Positions 1-9,629 of a stretch of 39,732 bases of DNA are shown in pieces. The DNA is from Candidatus Doudnabacteria bacterium RIFCSPHIGHO2_01_48_18 (GTDB taxonomy: Bacteria > Patescibacteriota > Doudnabacteria > UBA920 > 2-01-FULL-46-14), in assembly GCA_001777515.1 (NCBI GenBank), contig MFEF01000004.1:1-39732 (forward strand). The letters run 5' to 3'. The translations under genes were made by a program, and so were the position numbers. Numbering within the stretch: position 1 is the stretch's first letter; each line of letters starts with the position of its first letter. The notes under the pieces are model-generated. The model made no database searches, was not told where the DNA came from, and saw nothing but the letters and a program-made list of their open reading frames with translations.

Positions 1-1168
1 CCTTGGTAGTAATGGCATCGCCAAGCATGATATTATTCACTTTTTTAAAATAGGATGCGTTTTTTGTAAAAAATAACGCCAGAAACTGTTTGATTTGATC
101 ATTTAGTTCCGTGCCTGATTCAACTCTCACCAACCCCATCAAATCTTCCCTCGTATCCACCCCTAAGGGCTTCTGAAATTTTATCCATTCATAAGTCACT
201 GTATAGACAACCTTTACAATATCTTTTTCCATCGTGTCATACATATAAGTAAAGGAAAAATTGTCTGTGCTGAAATCTTCTTTTACGAGTATCTCCCGCA
301 ATGCAGTCACTGTATGGATTTTATACTCATCCAGAAGTCGCAAGTAACTCTCTCGCCAGTTCTTCAGCCAGTTTCGAATATAGTTTTTATCCACGAACAA
401 CGGCTCGAGATCCTGTTCGAGATTTTTGTCGCTTACTTTGTTGATCTGAATCGTGAGCTTATCGAAAAGCGCGCGAGGGTCTTTGACATCGATATCTTTC
501 GCACTTATGTAATCGAAATCTGGCACTACTTTCTTATTCATATACCAGAGGAGGTCATAAATATCTCTGCCCTTTTCCTCGTAGATCGCCTCGCCTACGC
601 CGCGAGTCCCTCGTAGAAAGATGGCGGCAATCTTGCTCGCCATAAGCGCGGACATATTGTAAGTGATGATAACGAACGACAACTGATCACGATTTATCGG
701 CCTGCGCTCGGTAACGGTTTTCGGCGCCACGAAATGATTGAGGTCAATCTTTATGTGTATCTGTTTCGATGAATGCCCAAAGCTTAGCTCTTCGCCGACA
801 GTGAATTTTAAGAGCAATCCGCGGCCCTTGGTGGTTTTAATCGATAAGAAGTCGGCATTCGTACCGTAGGTGTTGGCGAAATGCTCATCGACTTCTTTTT
901 TCAGCTCATCAAGAAACTTTTCGGTTACCTCGTGTGTGACTTCGAAATCAAGATCAACGGACATGCGATCCAATCCATGAATGATGCGCAGAGCCGAACC
1001 ACCATACATGATCCAGCTGTTGTATTCCGGATGATGATAGATGAAATTGAGAACGTAATACTGCAACTCCTCTTTGAGCGCGTTACGCCGTGTCTCGGCA
1101 TCAAGGCCGCCGTAGTTAGCGAGGTCTTCCAGCTTTCTTTTTAAGATTGAGGTTAGTCGTTCACTCAT
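1..1168 (-). CDS. AbiEii-like nucleotidyltransferase toxin, 3' end off the window
   Basis: My own minus-strand translation from ATG at 1168 (absent from the ORF track because it runs off the edge): MSERLTSILKRKLEDLANYGGLDAETRRNALKEELQYYVLNFIYHHPEYNSWIMYGGSALRIIHGLDRMSVDLDFE... The GGSAL plus DLDFE motifs are typical of AbiEii/DUF1814 nucleotidyltransferases. Overlaps the AbiEi stop. Confidence 0.88.
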   Translation of the reverse strand, partial: MSERLTSILKRKLEDLANYGGLDAETRRNALKEELQYYVLNFIYHHPEYNSWIMYGGSALRIIHGLDRMSVDLDFEVTHEVTEKFLDELKKEVDEHFANTYGTNADFLSIKTTKGRGLLLKFTVGEELSFGHSSKQIHIKIDLNHFVAPKTVTERRPINRDQLSFVIITYNMSALMASKIAAIFLRGTRGVGEAIYEEKGRDIYDLLWYMNKKVVPDFDYISAKDIDVKDPRALFDKLTIQINKVSDKNLEQDLEPLFVDKNYIRNWLKNWRESYLRLLDEYKIHTVTALREILVKEDFSTDNFSFTYMYDTMEKDIVKVVYTVTYEWIKFQKPLGVDTREDLMGLVRVESGTELNDQIKQFLALFFTKNASYFKKVNNIMLGDAITTK

Positions 1169-1778
1169 GGGAGTATTTTTTAATCATTGTATAAAACTTT
1201 TCCTGTTCTATCTTATCCATTTCGTCAATGTCGATCCGCAATTCCTCGACCAACGCTTTGATGTTCTCCGATTTAGTGCCGCGGAACTGATGCGTTCTGA
1301 AATACAGTAAATCGAACAATGCTTTCGAGGGCGAGGCTATATAAAAATCAAACTTGCCCTTAGTAAGGGAAAATTCGGAAAACAAATCCTTCTTGATTGA
1401 CTGGTATGAGAAATTACCGGCCTTGGTCTCGAAATCTCGCGTGGCTTTGGGAGAGACCGAAGTAATGGAATGGACCGCTTCCGTAGCGAGATTGTAATAC
1501 TGGAGAGCCGCCCATGAGCTCACGTAGGAAGGCGTGCGTATCACGTTAGCGAGATAAAACGAATAAGAAATGTCGTTCTTATTTTTCTCAAAGAAGTCGG
1601 TAGACACGTACAAACCCTTATTGAGCCAGATGATTTCTTTGTATTTCAAAAACCGGCTGATGTAAGTGTCAACCGTGCCGTCCTTAAGCCCCAGCTGTTT
1701 ACCAAGCTGATAAACAGTATTCTTCCCGAAATGGGGTAAGGATTTAAGCTGTTCTAATAGGTTTTTTCTGCTTTTCAT
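1161..1778 (-). CDS. AbiEi-like winged-helix antitoxin / transcriptional regulator
   Basis: 205 aa starting MKSRKNLLEQLKSLPHFGKNTVYQLGKQLGLKDGTVDTYISRFLKYKEIIWLNKGLYV. The N-terminal extension in the ORF track (to 1892) crosses the likely promoter. Eight-nt overlap with the AbiEii gene. Confidence 0.82.
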   Translation of the reverse strand: MKSRKNLLEQLKSLPHFGKNTVYQLGKQLGLKDGTVDTYISRFLKYKEIIWLNKGLYVSTDFFEKNKNDISYSFYLANVIRTPSYVSSWAALQYYNLATEAVHSITSVSPKATRDFETKAGNFSYQSIKKDLFSEFSLTKGKFDFYIASPSKALFDLLYFRTHQFRGTKSENIKALVEELRIDIDEMDKIEQEKFYTMIKKYSHE

Positions 1779-1790
1779 GATTATAACACT

Positions 1791-1819
1791 AGTGTACCAT
1801 ACGCGAAATGTGCTGTAAA
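1791..1819 (-). promoter_or_regulatory. Sigma70-type promoter of the abiE pair: -35 TTTACA, 17-bp spacer, extended -10 TGGTACACT
   Basis: Minus strand TTTACA-N17-TACACT; -10 is 12 nt from the ATG. The palindrome ACACTAGTGT (1786-1795) overlaps the -10. Confidence 0.65.
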
Positions 1820-1879
1820 GCCTGATATCCGCTTTTCTGTCATGAACGGGCAAAAGTATCCTATTTTGTTCAGTTGTAT

Positions 1880-1921
1880 CACTGTACTGCACAAAAAAGG
1901 GACTTTTTGTGCAGTACAGTG
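1880..1921. repeat. Perfect 18-bp inverted repeat, 6-nt spacer
   Basis: CACTGTACTGCACAAAAA (1880-1897) AGGGAC TTTTTGTGCAGTACAGTG (1904-1921); arms are exact reverse complements. Confidence 0.95.
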
Positions 1922-2054
1922 TGCAAAGTATGCAAAATCGGCATCAGGCTCTTAAATTCGGTCAAACCGGTGGGATTGGATCGGGAAGCGGTATCAATGG
2001 TGTACCGGTGTCGCAAAGCTCGCTACAAGGGCAACAAATGGCAAATTCGGGGTA

Positions 2055-2080
2055 ACACAAAACCGCCTTTCGGCGGCTTT
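2055..2080 (-). terminator. Intrinsic terminator after the VirD4-like gene
   Basis: Minus strand CCGCC-GAAA-GGCGG followed by TTTTGTGTT. Confidence 0.65.
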
Positions 2081-2187
2081 GGTTTAGATCGTGACAACTG
2101 GGATTTTTTTGGATGTATAATCTCCCCCCTCTCTTACTTTGCTCGAATTTCAGCGAACCGAGCATCAGCCCAATCTTTCCAATCTTT

Positions 2188-3864
2188 CTAAAATTTTATT
2201 TTTTGTCCAGGTTTGATTGACTGTCCGGGCTGAGCGAGTTTTGTCTCAGGTGCAACCTCCTGCTTTTCCTCCGTGCTGGGTGAGGGCGTTTTTTCTTTCG
2301 GTTCTCCAAAATTGAATATAAGCTTGTTGGCTACTTTTTTTGCGGTCTCCTCGCGTTTTTTTTCCGTTTCTTTGGCCACCGTGTCCCAGATTTCCGTAGA
2401 TTTTGGCTTGTTTTGCGGTTTTTTTTCTTTCACCTCTGGTACTGCGACTTTTACTTCCTCTGGCTTGTGTGCCTCTGTCTCTGGGGCCGCAGTTTTTCTC
2501 TCAAAGATGACCCCGCCGCGAGCCGCCTCTTCTTCGTCAATGGTTAGCTCTGCATTAGCCGCTTCTTTGTGGTATTCCTGGCCCATCCATTTTGTAATTC
2601 TTTCTTCGATTTCTTCACGTTTATTGCCGTATCTTTCTCTGGACACTTTGATAACCTTGTCCTCGTTGCCGGTTTTTTGCGCAAGCGGCTGCAGGGTTAC
2701 TCCGCTAAACGGGTGAGATGACACGCCATTGATCATGAGTTTCAAATATATATGGTATTTGGTTAGGTTTACCATGTCGTTGGGGGTGAAAGTCGGGTCA
2801 AATTCGCTCTCGAGCGCTTCCGCGTCCGTGGCTCCAATGCGAAACAAAATAATGGTTCCTACGTTTCCGAAAACCGCATCTTTGATCTTGGTGCTATTCT
2901 CGGTAATCAACTGTCCAATATACTGGTGCGCGATCGTCAGATTCAAGCGATATTTTCTTGCCTCGGAAAGAATCGTGGCAAACGATTCGGTCGCGAAATT
3001 TTGAAATTCGTCGACATAGAGATAGAAATCTTTTCGTTCATCCTCGGGAACATCCACCCGGCTCATGGCCGCGAGCTGCAGCTTGGTAATGAACATAGCA
3101 CCCAGCAAGGCAGAGTTATCCTCGCCAATTCTACCTTTCGAAAGATTCAGGAGCAGGATTTTCTTTTGATCCATGAGCTCTCGCAGATCGATGGAGCTTT
3201 TGGTCTGTCCGACAATGTTGCGGATCAGTGCGGATGATAAGAATTGTCCAACTTTGTTTTGGATTGGGGCGATAGCCTCGCTGCGAAATTTGTCGTTGTA
3301 ATTGGCGAATTCGTCCACCCAGAAAGATTTCACGACCGGGTCGCGGATGTTGGCCACGATACGCTGCCGGAATTTTTTGTCGACGAGCATGCGCGCGATG
3401 CCAAGCATGGTGTTTCCCGGGGTGTCCAGAAGAGCCAAGATCGTGTTGTTGAGGATATATTCCATCCGCGCGCTCCAGACATTTGCCCACATTTTGGTGA
3501 AAACTCCCATGAGACCCGAGGCAACCAGATGTTTGTATTTTGGATCGACTGATTCCAGCGGGTTAAAAGCTATCGGATAATCAAGATCAGCCGGGTTAAA
3601 ATACACCACGTCGTTAATGCGCGAGGAGGGAATATAGTTCAGGATTTTTTCCACGGAATCACCATGCGGATCTACAAAAGCTACGCCATTCCCCGCGACA
3701 ATATCCTGCACAATCATATTTTCGATCATAGTGGTCTTACCCATGCCGGTTTTACCGATAATATAAACATGGCGGCGTCTATCATCTGTTTTGATGCCAA
3801 AAGCAACTTCCTTGTTTCTGAAATTTGTTCGCGCAAAAACGTTGATTTGCTCTTTTTCAGCCAT
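2188..3864 (-). CDS. VirD4/TraG-like type IV secretion/DNA-translocation ATPase
   Basis: Walker A IIGKTGMGKTTMIENM, VDPHGDSVEKIL, LYVDEFQNFATESFATILSEARKYRLNLTIAHQY: signature of the VirD4/TraG/HerA-like family. Charged low-complexity C-terminus. Confidence 0.85.
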   Translation of the reverse strand: MAEKEQINVFARTNFRNKEVAFGIKTDDRRRHVYIIGKTGMGKTTMIENMIVQDIVAGNGVAFVDPHGDSVEKILNYIPSSRINDVVYFNPADLDYPIAFNPLESVDPKYKHLVASGLMGVFTKMWANVWSARMEYILNNTILALLDTPGNTMLGIARMLVDKKFRQRIVANIRDPVVKSFWVDEFANYNDKFRSEAIAPIQNKVGQFLSSALIRNIVGQTKSSIDLRELMDQKKILLLNLSKGRIGEDNSALLGAMFITKLQLAAMSRVDVPEDERKDFYLYVDEFQNFATESFATILSEARKYRLNLTIAHQYIGQLITENSTKIKDAVFGNVGTIILFRIGATDAEALESEFDPTFTPNDMVNLTKYHIYLKLMINGVSSHPFSGVTLQPLAQKTGNEDKVIKVSRERYGNKREEIEERITKWMGQEYHKEAANAELTIDEEEAARGGVIFERKTAAPETEAHKPEEVKVAVPEVKEKKPQNKPKSTEIWDTVAKETEKKREETAKKVANKLIFNFGEPKEKTPSPSTEEKQEVAPETKLAQPGQSIKPGQKIKF

Positions 3865-3867
3865 ATG

Positions 3868-5175
3868 TTATAGATCCGGAACTATTGGTAAATCTATCGG
3901 CGGTTGTTCTTTTTTGACCTGAACTTTTTCAACATTCGGAACCTTCACCGTCAGCATCGGGAAATGGATAAGAGTGGCGAGTTCTTCCGTGCTCATGATA
4001 TTGGTTTTGGGGCCATGGAACCAAAAACGATTTTTCATAAAGCGAAAATATTTGCGTTTTCTCCACTCGAGACGGAATCTGGTAATTGGCTTCTCCCATT
4101 CCTTAAATAAATAGTAGTTGACTTTGGTCCAGCGTGCCAGATAAGGCTTAAGGGAATTGATATTTGCCGCGCCAAATGCTTTAAAAGCTCCGATGACGGC
4201 GCGAAGGATCAGGGTCGGGTTGTATTTCTCTTTCGGCGCCACATACATGCAGTGAATCTTAGTTTGATACGTCCAATGCGACAGCTTGGTTTCGATGAGG
4301 CCGATAGTCTGTTTCTCCGCTTCAGTCAAATGCAGCATAAGGCTAGGCGGTTCTTCTTTGTGGGCCGGCGCGTGCTCTGCGTCGGAGCGGATGAATAGAT
4401 CGAGAAAGGGACCAATAATTTTTCCGAGAAAGCCCATGATCGGATCGCTGCCATGATGTCCGTCCTGAAACTCCGGCACGCCTTTTAATTTTTGCACAAA
4501 CTCGTACCCATGTTCCTTCCAGTCATTCCCGATAGGTCGAAGAACAAACTGGATGACAAACATTTCGTAGGGGCTGATCTTGCCCAGCTCTTCCCATATC
4601 CCAGCCACCGGATCAACCATGGTTTCCGCGGTAGGGTGCTCAAAAAATTTGTAGGTTTTGATTGGGTATTCGTTGCGCCGGATGTAGCGGAATGTAAAAG
4701 CGAAAATGTCATAGGGCGAGGTGTTGGGGTCATAAGGAGGCAATTTAGTAAAATAGTCCTCCGCCTCGGTGATTTCTGCCGCTGGAAATTCGGAATAGAT
4801 TGCCGCTTCTATCGAATCGCGGTGTTTTGGCAGACATCGGATATAGTTGCCAATTACCCCTCCGATACTCGTAATTTCCCAAGTGATCCATATTTGAAAC
4901 TGCCCTTCTAGATGCGACTCTGCCCAGCTGATAGTTTCCTGAATGGAATGCAGCTGGTCAAAAATGTTTTCGAACGCCAGCGGACTCCTTTCGTTTTCCG
5001 GGGGCACGGTCACCTTCAGAAAAATCCATTTGAGGCTGTTGTACCACTCGATTTGAAGATGCTCAAGATAAAGCTCGTAAAACATATAAAGCATCGCGCC
5101 GGCAAAGATGATCCACCCGCCGTGCACCAGAAGCCATTCAGCTGTTCTGAGAACTTCTACTAAATCATTGTACAT
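3868..5175 (-). CDS. Conserved membrane-anchored protein of unknown function, partner of the VirD4-like ATPase
   Basis: 435 aa ORF, N-terminal TM ([19 protein letters not shown]); gene spacing indicates an operon with the ATPase. Confidence 0.75.
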   Translation of the reverse strand: MYNDLVEVLRTAEWLLVHGGWIIFAGAMLYMFYELYLEHLQIEWYNSLKWIFLKVTVPPENERSPLAFENIFDQLHSIQETISWAESHLEGQFQIWITWEITSIGGVIGNYIRCLPKHRDSIEAAIYSEFPAAEITEAEDYFTKLPPYDPNTSPYDIFAFTFRYIRRNEYPIKTYKFFEHPTAETMVDPVAGIWEELGKISPYEMFVIQFVLRPIGNDWKEHGYEFVQKLKGVPEFQDGHHGSDPIMGFLGKIIGPFLDLFIRSDAEHAPAHKEEPPSLMLHLTEAEKQTIGLIETKLSHWTYQTKIHCMYVAPKEKYNPTLILRAVIGAFKAFGAANINSLKPYLARWTKVNYYLFKEWEKPITRFRLEWRKRKYFRFMKNRFWFHGPKTNIMSTEELATLIHFPMLTVKVPNVEKVQVKKEQPPIDLPIVPDL

Positions 5176-6301
5176 TGATATATTTATTTTCCGCGTTTTT
5201 GCGGAATTTGTTTTTGTTTGATAAGCCCACGATAATCGTGTTTCTTTTGACCACTCGCTGCTTGAAGACAGCTTCTATAATTTGTTCTTTTGATAATGGC
5301 TCGCCGGCCTTGCGAATAACCTCAGTGATAATATCCGCGACTACGCCTTTTTGATATCCCCATTCTGCAAGCGCGTATATGCCGCGACCGACCAGAACGA
5401 AACGCTTGTCTTTGATTAGCTCATTGTGCACTGATTCTTTGTGGGCAGTGCGGCTGTCAAAACCCTGTTTATTAATGAGTTCGGTGATTTTCGAGTAGTG
5501 TTCAGGTTTGCCAATGTGGGAAAGAATCAAAAATGCTTTATCGCCGACATCTTTGGGATTGATCTGCGCCCATGAGACGAGACCAATTTCGTCGTAGGGA
5601 TTGCGGCCAAGCAGTTTTGAGACACTCATGTGGCTTTCGATCGCATCAACGGAAATATTTTCAAGTTCCGGAATGGCTAAACGCTCCTTGATGAGTTTTG
5701 CCAATTCTGACACAGGCAGGGGCTTGCCTTTTTCCCGCAAAATTTCCGCGGCTGCTTTGGATAGCAGTCCCAAAAATTCACGGTCAAACCCGGCCAGGTA
5801 CCAGCTTTGATGATAATCAGCGCTTTCCCGGAGCAAGCCAAAGGCTGGCGCAAGATTGAGAATAAATGCGACACTTTGCTTCGCGGCGGCAGAGCTGTTT
5901 CCAGTCAGAAGCGATGACATGATCTGATTCTCTCTGGCTAGGTTTCCCCTATCTTCCACGATTTGAAATATCAGATCTACCCCTTTGCGTAAATTCTCCG
6001 GCATGGCCAGCTTTTGCAATTTTTTGAAAGCATCTTTTTCGATCTGTCTAATACGCTCGCGCGTTAGATTCAGTTTTTGCCCGATTTGCTCGAGGGTCAA
6101 GCTTTCGCCGTCCTCCAGCCCGTATCTGCCAACCAAAACCTGCCTTTCCCGTTCAGGAAGTTTGCTTAGATGATCCAGAACAGCGCCTTGCGGGTCGAAT
6201 GTCCTGAGGACTTCGTTTTGCTGCGAAAAGCTTATGGTGTCGAGAATGCCGTGCGATGGCTCCTGTTCAGACTGTCCATCCACGCTCGTGTTGTTCTTCA
6301 T
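5165..6301 (-). CDS. Sigma-70 region 4-like HTH fused to a C-terminal HARE-HTH-like domain
   Basis: [52 protein letters not shown] is sigma region 4; C-terminal [26 protein letters not shown]...[15 protein letters not shown] resembles HARE-HTH. Start moved to MKNNTS at 6301 because the ORF-track N-terminus overlaps the promoter. Confidence 0.82.
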   Translation of the reverse strand: MKNNTSVDGQSEQEPSHGILDTISFSQQNEVLRTFDPQGAVLDHLSKLPERERQVLVGRYGLEDGESLTLEQIGQKLNLTRERIRQIEKDAFKKLQKLAMPENLRKGVDLIFQIVEDRGNLARENQIMSSLLTGNSSAAAKQSVAFILNLAPAFGLLRESADYHQSWYLAGFDREFLGLLSKAAAEILREKGKPLPVSELAKLIKERLAIPELENISVDAIESHMSVSKLLGRNPYDEIGLVSWAQINPKDVGDKAFLILSHIGKPEHYSKITELINKQGFDSRTAHKESVHNELIKDKRFVLVGRGIYALAEWGYQKGVVADIITEVIRKAGEPLSKEQIIEAVFKQRVVKRNTIIVGLSNKNKFRKNAENKYINVQ

Positions 6302-6308
6302 GCTTGCT

Positions 6309-6337
6309 AGTATAGCATAAAAGCAAGCATTTGTCAA
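6309..6337 (-). promoter_or_regulatory. Near-consensus promoter TTGACA-N17-TATACT, 7 nt from the ATG
   Basis: Minus strand TTGACA (6337-6332), TATACT (6314-6309), ATG at 6301; an 8-bp inverted repeat ATGCTTGC-N15-GCAAGCAT spans 6300-6330. Confidence 0.8.
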
Positions 6338-6350
6338 AAAAATCAGGGGA

Positions 6351-7244
6351 CTACCTTTTTTGCCAAAGATACAGTATGGGGCTTGCGATAAAAATTGAGG
6401 AATAGGTTCCTACTACCACGCCAACCAGAAGCGCCAAGACAAAATAGAAAATCGTTCCTGCTCCGAACAGCAGCAAAGCGATCATCACGAAAATCAAAGA
6501 AGATCCGGTGTTGATTGATCTGGCGAGCGTGGAATAAATTGAAAAGTCAATTATTTTATCAAGCGGTTTGAATTTGTATTTACCCAGGCTCTCGCGAATA
6601 CGGTCAAATACGACAATTGTGTCATGAACGCTGTAGCCGAAAACCGTGAGCAGCGCCGTTACAAACAGCGAATCAACATCTACACTCTTGTACCTTCCTA
6701 AAACGACAAACAGACCGACCGTTATGATCAGGTTATGCGCAAGCGTGATAATGACTGCGAAACCGAGCTTCCAGGAAGATATTTTGGCTTCTTTGGCGAT
6801 TTCCGAAACTTTGCGAAACGAATAAGCAATATACAAAACAATACCGAGCACAACCAGCACAATTTGCAAATACGCTCTGTTTACCAGTTCTTTTCCGACG
6901 GCGGGACCGATTGAATCAAATCTTAGCTCTTGGAAATTTCCGAAGCGGTCGGAAATAGTTCTTTTGAAATTCGCGAGCGTCTCCCCTTCCAGCGGCCGGG
7001 TTTTGATAAACAAAATGGTTTCACTGGATGATTGAACTACTGCGTCGGAAAAGCCGCTGCTGGCCAGGTGTCCTCTGAGTTCCACAGGATTCACAGGTTT
7101 TTCAAATTGAATCTCCAGAAGCGAACCGCCGCGAAACTCGATACTGGGCTGCAGCCCCCAGGTAAAAAGTAAAACCAATGATGCTACGATGAGCGCGCCT
7201 GAGATCGCAAACCAGATTTTGTACGTTCTGATAACGCTAAACAT
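6351..7244 (-). CDS. secF: Protein translocase subunit SecF
   Basis: [28 protein letters not shown], typical TM pattern; follows secD. Confidence 0.96.
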   Translation of the reverse strand: MFSVIRTYKIWFAISGALIVASLVLLFTWGLQPSIEFRGGSLLEIQFEKPVNPVELRGHLASSGFSDAVVQSSSETILFIKTRPLEGETLANFKRTISDRFGNFQELRFDSIGPAVGKELVNRAYLQIVLVVLGIVLYIAYSFRKVSEIAKEAKISSWKLGFAVIITLAHNLIITVGLFVVLGRYKSVDVDSLFVTALLTVFGYSVHDTIVVFDRIRESLGKYKFKPLDKIIDFSIYSTLARSINTGSSLIFVMIALLLFGAGTIFYFVLALLVGVVVGTYSSIFIASPILYLWQKR

Positions 7245-8502
7245 TGTTTTTGAGCTGCATTAATCTTAGGAAAGTTCTGCTGACTATGAGCGCGGTAAAC
7301 ATAGATACCGCCACACCAATGCCAAGCGTGACCGCAAATCCGCGGATCAGACTGGATCCAAAATACCCCAATATAAACACGGTTATCAGCGATGACAGAT
7401 TTGAATCCCTGATCGCGTTCCAGGCTCTCCTGAAACCCTCTTCCCTGGATTTTTCTTGCCCCTGGCCGTCCCTGACCTCTTCTTTGGTGCGTTCAAAAAC
7501 TAGAATATTGGCGTCCACAGCCATGCCCACAGACAGAATAAAGCCCGCGATTCCAGCCAGGGTCAGAGTCATACCAAACAATTTGAAAATCGCGAGGCTG
7601 AGGAGAACGTAAATAACAAGCGCCGCAACAGCGATAAATCCCGGAAAGCGATAATAGCTGATCATAAACAAAGCGATCGCGATAAAACCTATCAGACCGG
7701 CCGCCGCGCTTTTACGCAAAGATTCCTGACCAAGCGAAGGCCCGACATTTTGCTGCTGAATCAGCTTGATTGGTACCGGAAGAGCGCCAGCGTTCAGACG
7801 TTCCACGAGCTGTCTGGCATCATCGCGCGTGAAATCGCCAGTGATTACCGCTTGTCCGGAAGTGATCTCCTGCTGAACTGTTGGCGCGGAGATCGGCTGC
7901 CCGTCGAGAAATATGGCGACTGGTCCCCCAATATTGCGTTTAGTTATTGCTGAAAATAACTGCTTGCCATCGTCATTGAACCGCAGGCTGATCTGGGGGA
8001 TGCCAGAGCTTGGATCAAATACTATTTCTGATCGCTGCAGATGTTTTCCCGACAATCCTGTTGGTTTGAACTGCTGCAACATGTCGATTTGCGCGGGATC
8101 TTCCGGAGCTGCATAGTCTGGGTTCAGCTCGCGAAATTCTAAAAACGGAGTCTGCCCAATCTGCTTGATTGCTTCGTTGATATCTTTGACACCTGGGAGT
8201 TCAACAATCAAGCGATCCTTGCTCGCGACCTGTACCACAGGCTCAGTGACACCAAAAGCATTTACGCGTCGCTCAATGACCTCGCGTACACTGTCCATCG
8301 CGTCGTCGCGGTCGCCTTCCGGTATGTCGTGCAGATTCCCTTCATAGACAAGGTGTGTGCCGCCCTGCAGATCGAGTCCTAAACGGAACGGCAAAGTTTT
8401 GTTGATCTTCAGAAGCGGCAGCTTATCAAACACAATAAAGCCGGCGGTGACCGCCAGCAGCAGGATTGCTATAAATTTTATAAACAGTACACCCTTAGAC
8501 AT
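7237..8502 (-). CDS. secD: Protein translocase subunit SecD
   Basis: RLGLDLQGGTHLVYE, GFILSVGMAVDANILVFERTKEE. Confidence 0.97.
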   Translation of the reverse strand: MSKGVLFIKFIAILLLAVTAGFIVFDKLPLLKINKTLPFRLGLDLQGGTHLVYEGNLHDIPEGDRDDAMDSVREVIERRVNAFGVTEPVVQVASKDRLIVELPGVKDINEAIKQIGQTPFLEFRELNPDYAAPEDPAQIDMLQQFKPTGLSGKHLQRSEIVFDPSSGIPQISLRFNDDGKQLFSAITKRNIGGPVAIFLDGQPISAPTVQQEITSGQAVITGDFTRDDARQLVERLNAGALPVPIKLIQQQNVGPSLGQESLRKSAAAGLIGFIAIALFMISYYRFPGFIAVAALVIYVLLSLAIFKLFGMTLTLAGIAGFILSVGMAVDANILVFERTKEEVRDGQGQEKSREEGFRRAWNAIRDSNLSSLITVFILGYFGSSLIRGFAVTLGIGVAVSMFTALIVSRTFLRLMQLKNNV

Positions 8503-8510
8503 CTCCCGAT

Positions 8511-8539
8511 ATTATGCCAAAACCGGGCAGAAATGCCAA
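8511..8539 (-). promoter_or_regulatory. Promoter of secD: TTGGCA-N17-CATAAT with extended TGG, 8 nt from the ATG
   Basis: Minus strand TTGGCA TTTCTGCCCGGTTTTGG CATAAT ATCGGGAG ATG. Confidence 0.6.
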
Positions 8540-8601
8540 GGCCGCGGCTACCTTTTCGCTAGCAGTCGCTTCAGCTGGCAACTCTTTCCAGCACCTGCGA
8601 C

Positions 8602-9180
8602 CTAGTCATAGTTTGCCTTGGCAAGGAGTTTTAGCGTCAGTGTTTTGGGCAGGCCCATAATGCTTTCTACCTCGCCATGTATTCTTTCGATAAACGGACT
8701 GAATAGCGGGTGCTCTACAGCGAAGCCACCAGCGCGATCAAGGACATTAACCTCCCTATTAGCGATTATTTTATCGAGCGAGTCCTCAGTGAATCTTTTA
8801 AAATCAACCGCAGCGACATCGACACCGGAAAAGCGCTGGTTGTTTATTGTATTTGTAACGACCACGGAGGTTACCGGTTTGACTGAAGCATTGGCGTAGC
8901 TTCTGAGCATTCGCTTCGCGTCTTCCGCGTCCTCCGGTTTTTCCAAGATGAGATCATTGAAGCTCACAACCTGGTCAGAAGTAATGATGATGGCCGGTTC
9001 GCGGATTTTGCCGAGAATAGCGTCGGCTTTAGCGTTGGCGAGAGCCAGCACTAATCGCTGGGGATCGTCGAGGCGAATAGCCTTCTCGTCAATATTCGGC
9101 GTTATTATTTCAAAGCTGAACCCCATGTCCTCCAGAATTTTTTTGCGCCTTGCTGAGGCCGAACCTAGTATGAGTTTCAT
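8602..9180 (-). CDS. maf: Maf-like nucleoside triphosphate pyrophosphatase
   Basis: MKLILGSASARRKKILEDMGFSFEIITPNIDEKAIR. Confidence 0.93.
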   Translation of the reverse strand: MKLILGSASARRKKILEDMGFSFEIITPNIDEKAIRLDDPQRLVLALANAKADAILGKIREPAIIITSDQVVSFNDLILEKPEDAEDAKRMLRSYANASVKPVTSVVVTNTINNQRFSGVDVAAVDFKRFTEDSLDKIIANREVNVLDRAGGFAVEHPLFSPFIERIHGEVESIMGLPKTLTLKLLAKANYD

Positions 9181-9629
9181 TCCGAGACCAGGTGAAAATG
9201 CAAATACGTCACGTCTTGATAGCCTGGTCCGTTAGTGACCAGCTGATAGGTCGTAAGATTTTTATCCCTGATGATTCTTTGCGCAACCGCGATTGCGTCA
9301 AGCAGATAAACGCGTTCATCTTCGGAAACCTCGGCAATGTTTTTGATGTCTTTCTTCGGAACAATGACATAGTGATGCTTGGCTTTCGCGGCAGGATGAA
9401 CCATGGCAACGGTCTTGTCTGTCTCATAAATCTTATCAGGGATATAATCGGCTGCGTATTTGACGCCAATGGAAGCAAGGAGCCCCAGCGCTTCGTTGGT
9501 TTGAAGGCAGGCTGGTTCGCAGTTTTGAAAATCCAGCGGCTGCCGGCGCTGTGTTTCTGAAAATAAATACGCTCCCCCGCCGATCCCGATCAGGAGCAAC
9601 AGTAAGTAAAACAAAAAATTTCGAATCAT
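9177..9629 (-). CDS. HIT-family protein with N-terminal membrane anchor/signal
   Basis: FLFYLLLLLIGIGGGAYLF TM, then HHYVIVPKKDIKNIAE...YQLVTNGPGYQDVTYLHFHLVSE. Confidence 0.85.
   Translation of the reverse strand: MIRNFLFYLLLLLIGIGGGAYLFSETQRRQPLDFQNCEPACLQTNEALGLLASIGVKYAADYIPDKIYETDKTVAMVHPAAKAKHHYVIVPKKDIKNIAEVSEDERVYLLDAIAVAQRIIRDKNLTTYQLVTNGPGYQDVTYLHFHLVSE

Noticed and set aside
2273-3580. Plus-strand ORFs in the ORF track (2273-2716, 2729-3004, 2926-3237, 3244-3552, 3302-3580)
   Set aside because: Antisense to the VirD4-like gene, which has clear family motifs; no recognisable domains.
6302-6337. N-terminal extension [12 protein letters not shown] of the sigma4-HARE ORF
   Set aside because: It overlaps a near-consensus promoter (TTGACA-N17-TATACT); start at 6301 is more likely.
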